Assembly: GCA_025548565.1 (NCBI GenBank)
Contig: JAJLPB010000017.1
Span: forward strand, 62,001-126,000
From: Rugamonas sp. A1-17
GTDB taxonomy: Bacteria; Pseudomonadota; Gammaproteobacteria; Burkholderiales; Burkholderiaceae_D
Direction of reading: 5' to 3'
DNA: 64,000 nt
Shown here piece by piece: positions 22,359 through 31,299 of the stretch (within the stretch, counting starts at the first letter, position 1; each line of letters starts with the position of its first letter). The notes below the pieces were generated by a model that saw only the letters and a list, made by a program, of their open reading frames with translations, made no database searches and was not told the origin of the DNA. The translations under genes and the position numbers were made by a program.

Positions 22359-23480
22359 ATGCACATCCCTATTTCCCTGCTGTTGTTGCCCCTGTGCCTG
22401 GCCGGCTGCGCGGCCGACCTGCACCGCGCGCCGGGGCCGGGCGAGCCCGACGTCATCCCGATCACCGAGGAGTTGCTGGCCGCGCAGGGCGGGCATGCGG
22501 CGCAGCCGGCGGCTGGTGCCGGGGGGGCGGCAGTCAGCCCGTCGGCGGTCGGTTTGCAGGCGGGTGGTCCGCAAGACGACGCCTTGCCGGCCGGGCCTGC
22601 CGTCGGGCCTTACCGTCTCGGCGCCGGGGACGTGCTGGCGATCACCGTCTGGGACCATCCCGAGCTGACCGGCGCCGTCGCGCGCGACCAGGGCGGGGAC
22701 GGCGGCGCGCTCGGTCCGCCGGCGGCCAGCTTCGTGATCGACCAGGACGGCATGCTGGAATTCCCCTTCGCCGGCAAGCTGCACCTGGCCGGACGCACGC
22801 GCGAGCAGGCGCGCAGCCTGCTGGTTGCGCGGCTGGCGCGCTACTTCCGCGCGCCGCGCGTCACCGTCAGCGTGCAGGCCTACCGCAGCCAGCGCGTCTA
22901 CCTTGACGGCGAGGTCAAGGCGCCGGGCCTGCTGGCCATCAACGATATCCCGATGACCTTGCTGGAGGCGATCAACCGCGCCGGCGGCATGCTGCCTGGC
23001 GCCGACCAGAGCCGCATCACGATCGAGCGCGGCGGCCAGCGCCACCGCGTCGACCTGGCGGCGGCGCTGCGCGGCGGACGCCATCCGGCCGCGTTGCTGC
23101 TGGCCGACGGCGACATCGTGCGCGTGCCGCCGCGCGACGAGAGCAAGGTGTTCATCGGCGGCGAGGTGCTGACGCCGCGCGCGCTGACCATGCACGACGG
23201 CCGCCTGACGCTGAACGAGGCGCTGGGCGAGGCCGGCGGCATCAGTCCGCAGAGCGGCGACGCCGGCCAGGTGTACGTGGTGCGCCACACGCCGCAGGGC
23301 GCGCGCGTGTACCGGCTCGATGCGCGGCCGGCGCGGGCGCTGGCGCTGGCCGAGCAGTTCGAGTTGTGGCCGCGCGACGTGGTGTATGTGGCGGCGTCGC
23401 CGCTGGCCAACTGGCACCGGGCGATCAGCCAGCTGTTCCCCGGCGAGCTGTCGTCGGTGGTCGGCGCCACGCGGCCTTAG
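22359..23480 (+). CDS. Polysaccharide export outer-membrane lipoprotein (Wza-like)
   Basis: 373 residues. The lipoprotein signal has lipobox LAGC (residues about 13-16). The Poly_export domain starts at YRLGAGDVLAITVWDHPELTG and is followed by SLBB-type domains (RVYLDGEVKAPGLLAIND and KVFIGGEVLTPRALTMHDG). I chose ATG 22359 because it gives a proper lipoprotein signal. It forms the outer-membrane channel for exopolysaccharide or capsule. It is 8 bp upstream of the Wzc-like gene; the two form the export pair for the polymer made by the minus-strand operon at 28183-43282. Confidence 0.93.
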   Translation: MHIPISLLLLPLCLAGCAADLHRAPGPGEPDVIPITEELLAAQGGHAAQPAAGAGGAAVSPSAVGLQAGGPQDDALPAGPAVGPYRLGAGDVLAITVWDHPELTGAVARDQGGDGGALGPPAASFVIDQDGMLEFPFAGKLHLAGRTREQARSLLVARLARYFRAPRVTVSVQAYRSQRVYLDGEVKAPGLLAINDIPMTLLEAINRAGGMLPGADQSRITIERGGQRHRVDLAAALRGGRHPAALLLADGDIVRVPPRDESKVFIGGEVLTPRALTMHDGRLTLNEALGEAGGISPQSGDAGQVYVVRHTPQGARVYRLDARPARALALAEQFELWPRDVVYVAASPLANWHRAISQLFPGELSSVVGATRP

Positions 23481-23488
23481 GAGGCGAC

Positions 23489-25687
23489 ATGAACGACGCC
23501 CACGATACTCCTCTGTTGCGCCCGCCGGGCGGCGTGGCGGTCCAGCTGATCGCGCCGGTCGCGGCGCCGCCCGAGCCTGGCGCGCTGCCGTGGCGCAGCT
23601 ACGCGCAGGTGCTGGCCGGGCGGCGCTGGCTGGTGGCGGCGGTCGCGCTGCTGTGCACGCTGGTGGCGCTGGTGTACGCGGTCGCCGCGCGTCCGGTGTA
23701 CGAGGCCAACCTGCTGCTGCATGTGGAGGAGGACAATCCGAACGCGTCCAGGAACATCCTCAACGATGTGTCGTCGCTGTTCGAGACCAAGAAGGCGGCG
23801 ATCGCCGAGATGGAACTGCTGCGCTCGCGCCTGGTGGTGGCGCGCGCGGTCGATGCCCAGCACCTGTACATTCAGGCGGCGCCGCGCTACTTCCCGCTGG
23901 GCGGAGCCTGGCTGGCGGCGCGCGGCGACGGCCGGCTGTCGCGGCCGGGGTTGCTGGGCTACGGCGGTTATGTGTGGGGTGGCGAGTCGATCGCGGTGTG
24001 CCGTTTCGAGGTGCCGCTGGCCTGGTACAACCGGGATTTCTTCGTCACCGCGCTGGGCGGCGGACGCTACCGGCTGAGCGACGCCGGCGGCCGTGTGCTG
24101 CTCGAGGGCGCGACCGGCGCGCTGGCGCGCGAGGACGGCGACGGCGTCGAGCTGCAGGTGGAGAGCCTGCGGGCGCAGCCGGGCGGGCGCTTCGTCGTGC
24201 GCCGCACCACGCGGCTGGCGGCGCTGGAGCGGTTGCAGAACGCGCTGCAGATCAGCGAGCAGGGCAAGCAGTCGGGCGTGATCGCGGTGCGCCTGCAGGG
24301 CCACGACGCGCAACAGGTGGCGGCGACGCTGGGCCAGATCGGCGCCGAATACATGCGGCAGAACCTGGCGCGCCGCAGCGAGGAGGCGGAGAAGACGCTG
24401 GCCTTCCTCGACCAGCAACTGCCGGCGCTGAAGGATCAGCTGGAGCAGGCCGAGCTGCGCTACAACAGCTATCGCGGCAGCCATGGCAGCGTCAATATCG
24501 AGCAGGAGGTGCGCATCGCGCTCGACAGCCTGGCGGCGGCGCAGGCGCGGCGCGGCGCGCAGGTGCAGCGCCGCGCCGAGCTGCTGGGCCGCTACACGGA
24601 CGAGCATCCGCTGCTGCGCGCGCTCAACCAGCAGGCGCGCGCGTCGGAGCGCGAGATCGGCGCGCTGCAGGAGCGCATCGCGCAGCTGCCGCTGCTGGAG
24701 CAGGAGCAGTCGCGGCTGGCGCGCGAGGTCAAGGTCGACACCGACCTGTACACGGCGCTGCTGAACACGGCGCAGCAGTTGCGGCTGGTGGCGGTGGGGC
24801 GGGTCGGCAATGTGCGGCTGGTGGACGCGCCGGTGGTGCCGGAGCGCGCGCTGTTGCCGGACCGGCCGCTGATCGTGGTGCTGGGGCTGGTGACCGGCCT
24901 GTTCCTGGGCACGGTGCTGGCGTTCGCCAGCCGGGCGCTGCGCGGTGGCATCGACGCGCCGGCGCGCATCGACGCGCTGCTGGGCGCGCACGCGGTGCAG
25001 GCGGTCATCCCGCACAGCCAACGGCAGGCGCGCTGGCGACGGCGGGCGCGCAAGCAAGGGCCGCTGCTGCTGGCGCGGGCGGCGCCGGACGATGCGGCGG
25101 CCGAGGGGCTGCGGGCGTTCCGCGCGGCCTTGTTGTTCGGCCTGGCGCGCCGGCGCAACAATGTGGTGTGCTGCCTGGGGCCGGCGCGGCGGGTGGGGGC
25201 GTCGTTCGTGTCGGTCAACCTGGCGCTGCTGCTGGCGGCCGGCGGCCGGCGCACGCTGCTGATCGACGCCGACCTGCGCGACGGCAGCCTGCATGAATAT
25301 TTCGGTGTCGGGCGCGCGGCCGGGCTGGCCGATTGCCTGGCCGGCGCGCTGGCGCCGCAGCAGGCCCTGCGGCGCGAGGTGGCGCCCGGCCTCGATTTCA
25401 TCAGCGCCGGCAGCGTACAGGCCGGCCTGACTGAGCGGGCGGAACTGTTGCAGCGCTTCCAGCCCTCGCAACTGCTCGAGTCGCTGGGGGCGCACTACGA
25501 CGTGGTGCTGCTGGCGGCGCCGCCGTTGCTGGCCCGGGCCGACGCGCTGGCGGTGGCGGCGCCGGCCGGCGCGGTGTTCCTGGTGGCGCGCGCCCGCGTG
25601 ACCACTGAAGCCGAGCTGTGCGACGCCATCCGGCGCCTGAACCTGGCCGGCATCGCGCCGCACGGTGTGCTGTACAACGATGCCTGA
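23489..25687 (+). CDS. Wzc-like chain-length determinant with degenerate BY-kinase domain
   Basis: 732 residues. Wzz-type TM1 at about 46-66, periplasmic domain with coiled coil (about 260-450) and TM2 near 470. The cytoplasmic domain from about 540 aligns with bacterial tyrosine kinases, but the motifs are altered. Walker A reads GPARRVGAS instead of GxxxGxGKS (lysine to alanine), and the Walker B position reads VVLLAAPP instead of VIIDTPP (aspartate to alanine). LLIDADLRDG (Walker A') is kept. The C-terminus, GVLYNDA, has no tyrosine cluster. It probably sets chain length without kinase activity. AGGAGG precedes ATG 23489. Confidence 0.9.
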   Translation: MNDAHDTPLLRPPGGVAVQLIAPVAAPPEPGALPWRSYAQVLAGRRWLVAAVALLCTLVALVYAVAARPVYEANLLLHVEEDNPNASRNILNDVSSLFETKKAAIAEMELLRSRLVVARAVDAQHLYIQAAPRYFPLGGAWLAARGDGRLSRPGLLGYGGYVWGGESIAVCRFEVPLAWYNRDFFVTALGGGRYRLSDAGGRVLLEGATGALAREDGDGVELQVESLRAQPGGRFVVRRTTRLAALERLQNALQISEQGKQSGVIAVRLQGHDAQQVAATLGQIGAEYMRQNLARRSEEAEKTLAFLDQQLPALKDQLEQAELRYNSYRGSHGSVNIEQEVRIALDSLAAAQARRGAQVQRRAELLGRYTDEHPLLRALNQQARASEREIGALQERIAQLPLLEQEQSRLAREVKVDTDLYTALLNTAQQLRLVAVGRVGNVRLVDAPVVPERALLPDRPLIVVLGLVTGLFLGTVLAFASRALRGGIDAPARIDALLGAHAVQAVIPHSQRQARWRRRARKQGPLLLARAAPDDAAAEGLRAFRAALLFGLARRRNNVVCCLGPARRVGASFVSVNLALLLAAGGRRTLLIDADLRDGSLHEYFGVGRAAGLADCLAGALAPQQALRREVAPGLDFISAGSVQAGLTERAELLQRFQPSQLLESLGAHYDVVLLAAPPLLARADALAVAAPAGAVFLVARARVTTEAELCDAIRRLNLAGIAPHGVLYNDA

Positions 25688-25806
25688 TGGCAGCTAATTC
25701 CTATTGATATTTTGTCTTGCCAGAATTTTTTTCTAAAAGCATTGAACTATAGAATTTGATTCAGATCAAACCTCGCTCATTCACTTAATGTAGCGAGGAA
25801 CGTCTG

Positions 25807-28107
25807 ATGAAGAAACCTGTCATTTACCTGTCTCAAGGAAACGCCGTGGCTGGCGGCGTGTGCGCGGCATTGCTGGCTGCCTGTGGTGGCGGCCAGGGCG
25901 GCGCACCCACGCCGGCGCCGCCGGCCCGGGTTGCCGCCGAGGCCAGTTACAACGGTCTGCTGGCCGGGACCGATCTGTACGTTTCCCCCGCAGGCTCGGA
26001 CAGCAACGCCGGCACGCAGGCGGCGCCTTTCCTGACCATCGCCAGGGCTGCGCAGGCGGCCACGGCAGGCGCGACCATCCACCTGGCGCCGGGCCGCTAT
26101 GCCGGCGGTTTCCGCACCGCCGCCAGCGGCACGGCGATGGCGCGGATACGTTATGTGTCGGACACGCGCTGGGGCGCGAAGATCGTGCCGCCCACCAGTT
26201 CCACCAGCGCGGTGGCGTGGGATAACCGAGGCAGTTATGTCGACATCGACGGCGTCGAGGTGGACGGCAGCGCGGTGCAGGCAGGCACGCGCTGGAGCAC
26301 GGGGATTTATACCGCCGGCTCCTTTGGCACGGTGCGCAACAGCCATGTGCATCATATCGGGCAGGGCGGCTGCGCGTCCGGCGGCGGCATCGGTTCGGAC
26401 AGCTATTACGGCGGCGCCAGCAACGATGTGCTGGCCAATGTGGTGCACGACATCGGCGCGGCCGGCTGCAAGACCATGTACGGCGTCTACATCAACACGG
26501 CCGACAGCAAGGTCAAGAACAACCTGGTCTACGGCGTGTCGAACGCGGCGGTGAACCTGTGGCATGACGCGACGCGGGTCGCCGTCAGCAACAACACGAT
26601 GTTCGCCGCGTATGTCGGCGTGGTGGTGGGCAGCGGCGATTATTATCAAGCCACGGCGGCGGGCGATTACAACCACGTGAGCAACAACATCGTGGTCGAC
26701 ACCACCTACGGCGTGATGGAGCTGGGCACCATTGGCACGCACAACACTTATGCGAACAACCTGATGTATCTGCAGACGTCCTACGCCTTTTTGCTCAGCA
26801 GGAGTTTCGCGGTGGCGACAATCACCGCGCCGCCGCAGTTCGTCAACTATGTGCGCGGCGGCGGAGGCGATTACCATTTGATGGCCACTTCGCCGGCGGT
26901 CGATAAGGCGCTGGCGGCCGACGCGCCGGCTACCGATCTGGACGGCAAGGCGCGGCCGTACGGCGCCGCCGCCGATATCGGCGCGTACGAGTACGTCGCC
27001 GGCACGCCGGCGCCTGCTCCAACGCCAAGCCCGACGCCCACGCCCACGCCAACGCCAACGCCCACGCCCACGCCAGCCACGGCCAACCAGCTGTACGTGG
27101 CCACCACCGGCTCGGACGGCAACCCCGGCACCCAGGCCGCGCCTTTGCGGACCATCGCCCGCGCGGCGGCGCTGGCCGGTCCCGACACCACGGTGCACGT
27201 GGCGGCGGGCACCTACGCCGGCGGCTTCAAGACCACCGCCAGCGGCACCGCCAGCGGCCGCATCTACTACCTGTCGGACACGCGCTGGGGCGCGCGCATC
27301 GTGCCGCCGGCCAGCTCCAGCGGCGACACGGCCTGGGACAACCGTGGCAGCTATGTCGACATCGTCGGCTTCGAGATCGACGGCAGCGCCACGCAGGCCG
27401 GCACCCCGTGGACGCATGGCATCTACAACGGCGGTTCCTACGACGCGATCCGCGGCAACCATGTGCACCATATCGCGCTCAGCGGTTGCACCAGCGTCGG
27501 CGGTTCGGCCATCGGCGTCGACTCCTACTACCACGGCGTGATGAGCGACGTGGTCGGCAACGTGGTGCACGACATCGGGCCGGCCGGCTGCAGCTGGGTG
27601 CAGGGCATCTACCTGAGCACGTCCGGCAGCGTGGTCAACAATGTGGTTTACCGCGTGTCCGAGGCGGCCATCCATTTGTGGCACGACGCCAGCCACGTGG
27701 TGATCGCCAACAACACGGTGTCGGCGTCGGACACCGGCATCATCGTCGGCGGCGGCGACTTCTACTTCACCAGCGGGCCGGACGACTACACGCACGTGGT
27801 CAACAACATCGTCTACGATAATCGCTACGGCATCTCGGAGCAGGGCTCGACGGGGACCCACAATACCTACAGCAACAACCTGTCGTTCCAGAACAGCAGC
27901 TACAACTGGAGCCTGCGCAACGGCCTGAGCGCCGCCGCCACGGTGACGGCCGATCCGCAGTTCGTCGGCTACAGCCGCAGCGGCACGCCGGACTTCCACC
28001 TGCGCAGCACCTCGCCCGCCAAGAGCGCTGGTACCACCAGCTACGCGCCGTCCGTCGACATCGAGGGTACGCCGCGTTCGCCGGTCAGCATCGGCGCCTA
28101 CCAGTAG
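25807..28107 (+). CDS. Lipoprotein with two tandem parallel beta-helix domains
   Basis: 766 residues. The signal peptide has lipobox LAAC near residue 24, so it is an anchored, exported protein. Two homologous domains of about 340 residues each (about 55-395 and 430-766) both begin YV(S/A)...GSD.N.GTQAAP (DUF1565-like). They share RWGA(K/R)IVPP, WDNRGSYVDI, HVHHI and VVHDIG segments, and are joined by a linker of alternating Thr-Pro (about 400-425). NNxVxxx rungs indicate right-handed parallel beta-helices, as in polysaccharide lyases and epimerases. It follows the export genes, so it probably binds or processes the polymer; the catalytic residues are not identifiable. Confidence 0.88.
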   Translation: MKKPVIYLSQGNAVAGGVCAALLAACGGGQGGAPTPAPPARVAAEASYNGLLAGTDLYVSPAGSDSNAGTQAAPFLTIARAAQAATAGATIHLAPGRYAGGFRTAASGTAMARIRYVSDTRWGAKIVPPTSSTSAVAWDNRGSYVDIDGVEVDGSAVQAGTRWSTGIYTAGSFGTVRNSHVHHIGQGGCASGGGIGSDSYYGGASNDVLANVVHDIGAAGCKTMYGVYINTADSKVKNNLVYGVSNAAVNLWHDATRVAVSNNTMFAAYVGVVVGSGDYYQATAAGDYNHVSNNIVVDTTYGVMELGTIGTHNTYANNLMYLQTSYAFLLSRSFAVATITAPPQFVNYVRGGGGDYHLMATSPAVDKALAADAPATDLDGKARPYGAAADIGAYEYVAGTPAPAPTPSPTPTPTPTPTPTPTPATANQLYVATTGSDGNPGTQAAPLRTIARAAALAGPDTTVHVAAGTYAGGFKTTASGTASGRIYYLSDTRWGARIVPPASSSGDTAWDNRGSYVDIVGFEIDGSATQAGTPWTHGIYNGGSYDAIRGNHVHHIALSGCTSVGGSAIGVDSYYHGVMSDVVGNVVHDIGPAGCSWVQGIYLSTSGSVVNNVVYRVSEAAIHLWHDASHVVIANNTVSASDTGIIVGGGDFYFTSGPDDYTHVVNNIVYDNRYGISEQGSTGTHNTYSNNLSFQNSSYNWSLRNGLSAAATVTADPQFVGYSRSGTPDFHLRSTSPAKSAGTTSYAPSVDIEGTPRSPVSIGAYQ
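27022..27079 (+). repeat. Hexanucleotide repeat encoding Thr-Pro linker
   Basis: Tandem ACGCC(C/A) units encode the TPTPTP linker between the two beta-helix domains. Such repeats can change copy number by slippage in units that preserve the frame. Confidence 0.8.
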
Positions 28108-28117
28108 GCGCGGGTGT

Positions 28118-28143
28118 CCGGCTGCGGCTGGCGCTGCAGCCGG
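28118..28143. terminator. Possible bidirectional hairpin between convergent operons
   Basis: CCGGCTGC and GCAGCCGG form a perfect 8-bp stem with a 10-base loop between the ends of the beta-helix gene and the minus-strand polysaccharide operon. There is no T tract, so termination is only likely from position. Confidence 0.4.
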
Positions 28144-28182
28144 TTCGCTGGCGCCGTTCCGCATAGGCGCTTATCGGCCGGC

Positions 28183-29937
28183 TCACGCGTCCGGCTGCGG
28201 GGCCGGCGCGGCGGCTGGCTCGCCGCCGCGTCCGGCCAGCCAGCCCCGGATGCGCCGCCGCAGGCGCGCCGTTTGCGCCTCGAACGGCAGGTGGAACAGG
28301 TAGGCCAGCGCCACCACCACGGCCAGCATGGCGGCATACACCGCCAGGCTGGCCGGCTGCTGCGGCGACAGCGGCGCGCCGCCGCGGTAGCTCCACAGCA
28401 TCTGCTGCAGCGGGACGTGCAGTACGTACAGCGTGAAAGAGAAACTGGCCAGGAAGGCACCGGCGCCAGCCAGCCAGCGGCCTGGCGGCGCGCCACGCTC
28501 CAGGCTGCACAGGCACAGCAGGGCCAACGCGCCGAACAGCAGGTGAGGCGGCCAAGTGGCCAGGCTCAGGTCGCCTGCCGGGGCGCGCAACCGCAGCCAG
28601 ACCGCCACGCCCAAGGTGGCCCCCACGCAGGCGCGGCGCCACCACGGCCCGGCGTCCCAGCGCACACGGGAGGCGCCCGCGCCCAGCAGCCACAGCGTGA
28701 AATACAGCAGCATCGCCGGCGGCAGGCGGCTGGCGATCGCCAGTGCCGCCACGGCCGCGCCCAAGCGTACCCGCACGCTGGTGCCGTGCGCGCCCAGCAT
28801 CAACAGCGGGAACAGCGCGTAGTACCAGGTTTCGTTGGCCAGGCTCCACAGCGGGAAGTTGCCGCCGAACGCGGGCACGGCCAGCGTCTGCACGCCGGCC
28901 AGGTTGCCCAGCAGGGTGAGCAGCGACCAGGGCTGGCCGCCACCGACGTCGGCGCTGGCGGCCAGCCTGCCGTCGGCCAGGCCGAGCAGCAGCATCAGCG
29001 CGAAAGCCGGCAGCAGCACGATCCACAGCCGCGTCAGACGGTCGATACCGTAGTCGCGCAGCGCGTGCGGACGGCCGTAGCGGTCGAGCAGGCTGCCGCC
29101 GACCAGCCACCCGCTCAATACGAAGAACAACACCACCGCCAGCTGCGCGAAGCCGGTCGCGAACGCCAGCGCCTGATACCACAGCGGCGGATGCTCCAGA
29201 GTGCGCAGGCTTGGGAATACCTGCGCGCGCAGATGGGCGGCCGCCACCTGCAGCGCCGCCAGGCCGCGCAGCAGCGCGATCCACGGCGATGGCTGGTCGC
29301 GCGGCGTCAGGCGGCTGTGCGTGAGCAGCCGCAGCCGCGCGGCCGGCGCCAGCAGCACCGCCAGCGTGCAGAACACGATGCGCAGGTCGCCGCCGAAGCT
29401 GCGTTCGCGCACGTAGCGCAGGTAGTATTCCAGCTTGATGGGCAGCACTTGCTGCAGGTAGGCCTGTTCGGGGTCGGCCGCGCGGCGCAGGATCTCGCCC
29501 TCGTCGCGGAAGCGGATCGCGGCCCAGTCCGTGATGCCGGGCGGCACCGACAGCACCAGCGCGCGCGCGGCCGGCGGATAATGGGCCACGTAGCGCGGCA
29601 CTTCGGGACGCGGACCGACCAGGCTCATCTGGCCCAGCAGCACGTTGAGCAGCTGCGGCAGCTCGTCGAGCTTGTGGCGCCGCAGCAGGCGGCCGGCGCG
29701 GGTGGCGCGGGCGTCGTCGGCCACGGAGAGTTGGCCGGCCTCCTCGGCGGCGGGCGCCATCGTGCGGAACTTGCAGATGTCGAAGGGGCGGCCGTGGCGG
29801 CCCACGCGGCGCTGGCGGAACAGCACCGGGCCGGGCGAGTCGCACTTGATCCACACGGCCAGCAGCAGCAGCAGCGGCGCCAGCAGCACCACCCCGGCCA
29901 GCGCGGCGGCCACATCGAACAGGCGTTTGGCTAACAT
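28183..29937 (-). CDS. Sugar-1-phosphate transferase fused to acyltransferase 3
   Basis: 584 residues in one uninterrupted frame. Residues 1-200 are a monotopic phosphoglycosyl transferase: membrane segment near 10-30, then FDICKFRTM, the DE dyad in [13 protein letters not shown] (D91, E92) and SLVGPRPE. Residues about 218-565 are an acyltransferase-3 domain with the R-X10-H motif (R224, H235) and about ten membrane helices. The first part would start repeat-unit assembly on undecaprenyl phosphate; the second would O-acylate a sugar. The start overlaps the upstream aminotransferase gene by 7 bp. It is the last gene of the operon. The fusion is the odd point: the two domains are usually separate proteins. 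Confidence 0.93.
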   Translation of the reverse strand: MLAKRLFDVAAALAGVVLLAPLLLLLAVWIKCDSPGPVLFRQRRVGRHGRPFDICKFRTMAPAAEEAGQLSVADDARATRAGRLLRRHKLDELPQLLNVLLGQMSLVGPRPEVPRYVAHYPPAARALVLSVPPGITDWAAIRFRDEGEILRRAADPEQAYLQQVLPIKLEYYLRYVRERSFGGDLRIVFCTLAVLLAPAARLRLLTHSRLTPRDQPSPWIALLRGLAALQVAAAHLRAQVFPSLRTLEHPPLWYQALAFATGFAQLAVVLFFVLSGWLVGGSLLDRYGRPHALRDYGIDRLTRLWIVLLPAFALMLLLGLADGRLAASADVGGGQPWSLLTLLGNLAGVQTLAVPAFGGNFPLWSLANETWYYALFPLLMLGAHGTSVRVRLGAAVAALAIASRLPPAMLLYFTLWLLGAGASRVRWDAGPWWRRACVGATLGVAVWLRLRAPAGDLSLATWPPHLLFGALALLCLCSLERGAPPGRWLAGAGAFLASFSFTLYVLHVPLQQMLWSYRGGAPLSPQQPASLAVYAAMLAVVVALAYLFHLPFEAQTARLRRRIRGWLAGRGGEPAAAPAPQPDA

Positions 29938-31277
29938 AGCAGCTCCCTGAGCGCGGCGATCACGCGCGCCTGGTCGGCGTCGCGCATGCGGGTGTACAGC
30001 GGCAGGGTCAGCAGCATCGGCCAGCTGGCCTCGGCCTGCGGGAATTGTTCCGGTTGCAGCCGGTAGCGCTCGCGCCAGTAGGGCTGGCGGTGCAGCGGGA
30101 TGTAGTGCACGCTGGTGCCGATGCCGCGCTCGGCCAGCAGCGCGATCAGGCGGTCGCGCGCCAGCGGGGCGTCGGCGCGCAGGCGCACCGGGTACAGGTG
30201 CCAGGCGTGCTGGCTGCCGGGGCCGGCGTCCGGCGGCAGCCGCAGCGGCAGGCCGGCCAGGCCTTCGCGGTAGGCGCGCGCCAGTGCCTGGCGCCGTTCC
30301 AGGAAGCGGCCGATCTTGCGCAGCTGCTGGCGGCCGATGGCGGCGGCGACGTCGCCCAGGTTGTATTTGTAACCGGGCGCGATCACCTGGTAGAACCAGG
30401 CCGGGCGGCGCGAGGTGTAGCGTTCGAACGCGTCCTCGCTGATGCCGTGCAGGCGCATGGTGCGCGCGCGCCGGCACAGCGCGGCGTCGCGGCTGACCAG
30501 CATGCCGCCTTCGCCGGTGGTGATGGTCTTGTTGGCGTAGAAGCTGAACACGGTGGCGTCGCTGTCGAGCGTGCCGACCAGGCGGCCGTTGTGGATGGTG
30601 GGGAAGGCGTGGGCGGCGTCCTCCACCACGCGCAGGCCGTGGGCGCGCGCCAGCGCCAGGACGCCATCCATGTCGCAGGCCAGTCCGCCGTAGTGCACCG
30701 GCAGGATGGCGCGTGTGCGCGGCGTGATCGCGGCTGCGGCGGCGGCCACGCTGACGCCCAGCGTGGTGTCGTCGATGTCCACGCACACCGGGTCGGCGCC
30801 CAGGTAGCGCACCACCTCGGCGGTGGCGGTGAAGGTCATGGTCGGCACCAGCACCTCGTCGCCGGGGCCGATGCCCAGCGCCTCCAGCGCCAGGTGCAGG
30901 CCGGCGGTGGCGGAGTTGACGGCGATGGCCTCGACGCCGCCGCCGAGGTAGGCGGCGAAGTCCTGCTCGAACTGGCGGCAGACCGGCCCGCTGGTGATCC
31001 AGCCCGAGCGCAGGCATTCAAGGACGGCCTCGGCTTCCTCGGGGCCCAGGTCGGGCAGGGCGAACGGCAGGAAGCCGTCGTCGGGCGGTGCGGCGGGCGG
31101 CCTCGGCGCGGGCGCGCACAGGCCGGGTGCGGACAGGACCGGCGTGGAGGGAGCGGGTGCGGACGGGGCCGGCCCGCACAGGGCGGTCGTGGGCACGGCG
31201 GGTGCGCACGTGGCGGGCATGGAGGTGGCGGCTGCGGGCATGGTGGCGGCATGCAAGGGGCGGGACGGGGTCATCAT
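29931..31277 (-). CDS. DegT/DnrJ/EryC1/StrS sugar aminotransferase with N-terminal extension
   Basis: 448 residues; the family is usually about 370-390. The catalytic core starts near residue 68 ([13 protein letters not shown]) and has [19 protein letters not shown] and the PLP lysine in [14 protein letters not shown]. The first 65 residues are low-complexity Ala/Pro/Ser/Thr with several cysteines. GAGGAG 5 bases before ATG 31277 indicates that the extension is translated. The enzyme puts an amino group on a 4-keto nucleotide sugar, so the WbpM-like dehydratase (41303) could make its substrate. It precedes the PGT-acyltransferase fusion, as in pathways for amino-deoxy sugars. Confidence 0.92.
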   Translation of the reverse strand: MMTPSRPLHAATMPAAATSMPATCAPAVPTTALCGPAPSAPAPSTPVLSAPGLCAPAPRPPAAPPDDGFLPFALPDLGPEEAEAVLECLRSGWITSGPVCRQFEQDFAAYLGGGVEAIAVNSATAGLHLALEALGIGPGDEVLVPTMTFTATAEVVRYLGADPVCVDIDDTTLGVSVAAAAAAITPRTRAILPVHYGGLACDMDGVLALARAHGLRVVEDAAHAFPTIHNGRLVGTLDSDATVFSFYANKTITTGEGGMLVSRDAALCRRARTMRLHGISEDAFERYTSRRPAWFYQVIAPGYKYNLGDVAAAIGRQQLRKIGRFLERRQALARAYREGLAGLPLRLPPDAGPGSQHAWHLYPVRLRADAPLARDRLIALLAERGIGTSVHYIPLHRQPYWRERYRLQPEQFPQAEASWPMLLTLPLYTRMRDADQARVIAALRELLC

Positions 31278-31299
31278 GGTCTCCTCAAGGATGGGCGCT

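Noticed and set aside
23477-25663. Very long minus-strand open frame opposite the Wzc-like gene
   Set aside because: It has the Arg/Gln/His-rich composition of an antisense frame in GC-rich DNA. The plus strand encodes recognisable Wzz and kinase-like domains.
27010-27085. CRISPR-like array
   Set aside because: The repeats are 6-bp units without spacers and encode a Thr-Pro linker in frame.
25777-28164. 795-codon minus-strand frame opposite the beta-helix gene
   Set aside because: Repetitive Val/Ala/Arg composition caused by the duplicated beta-helix DNA; no signal peptide or domain.
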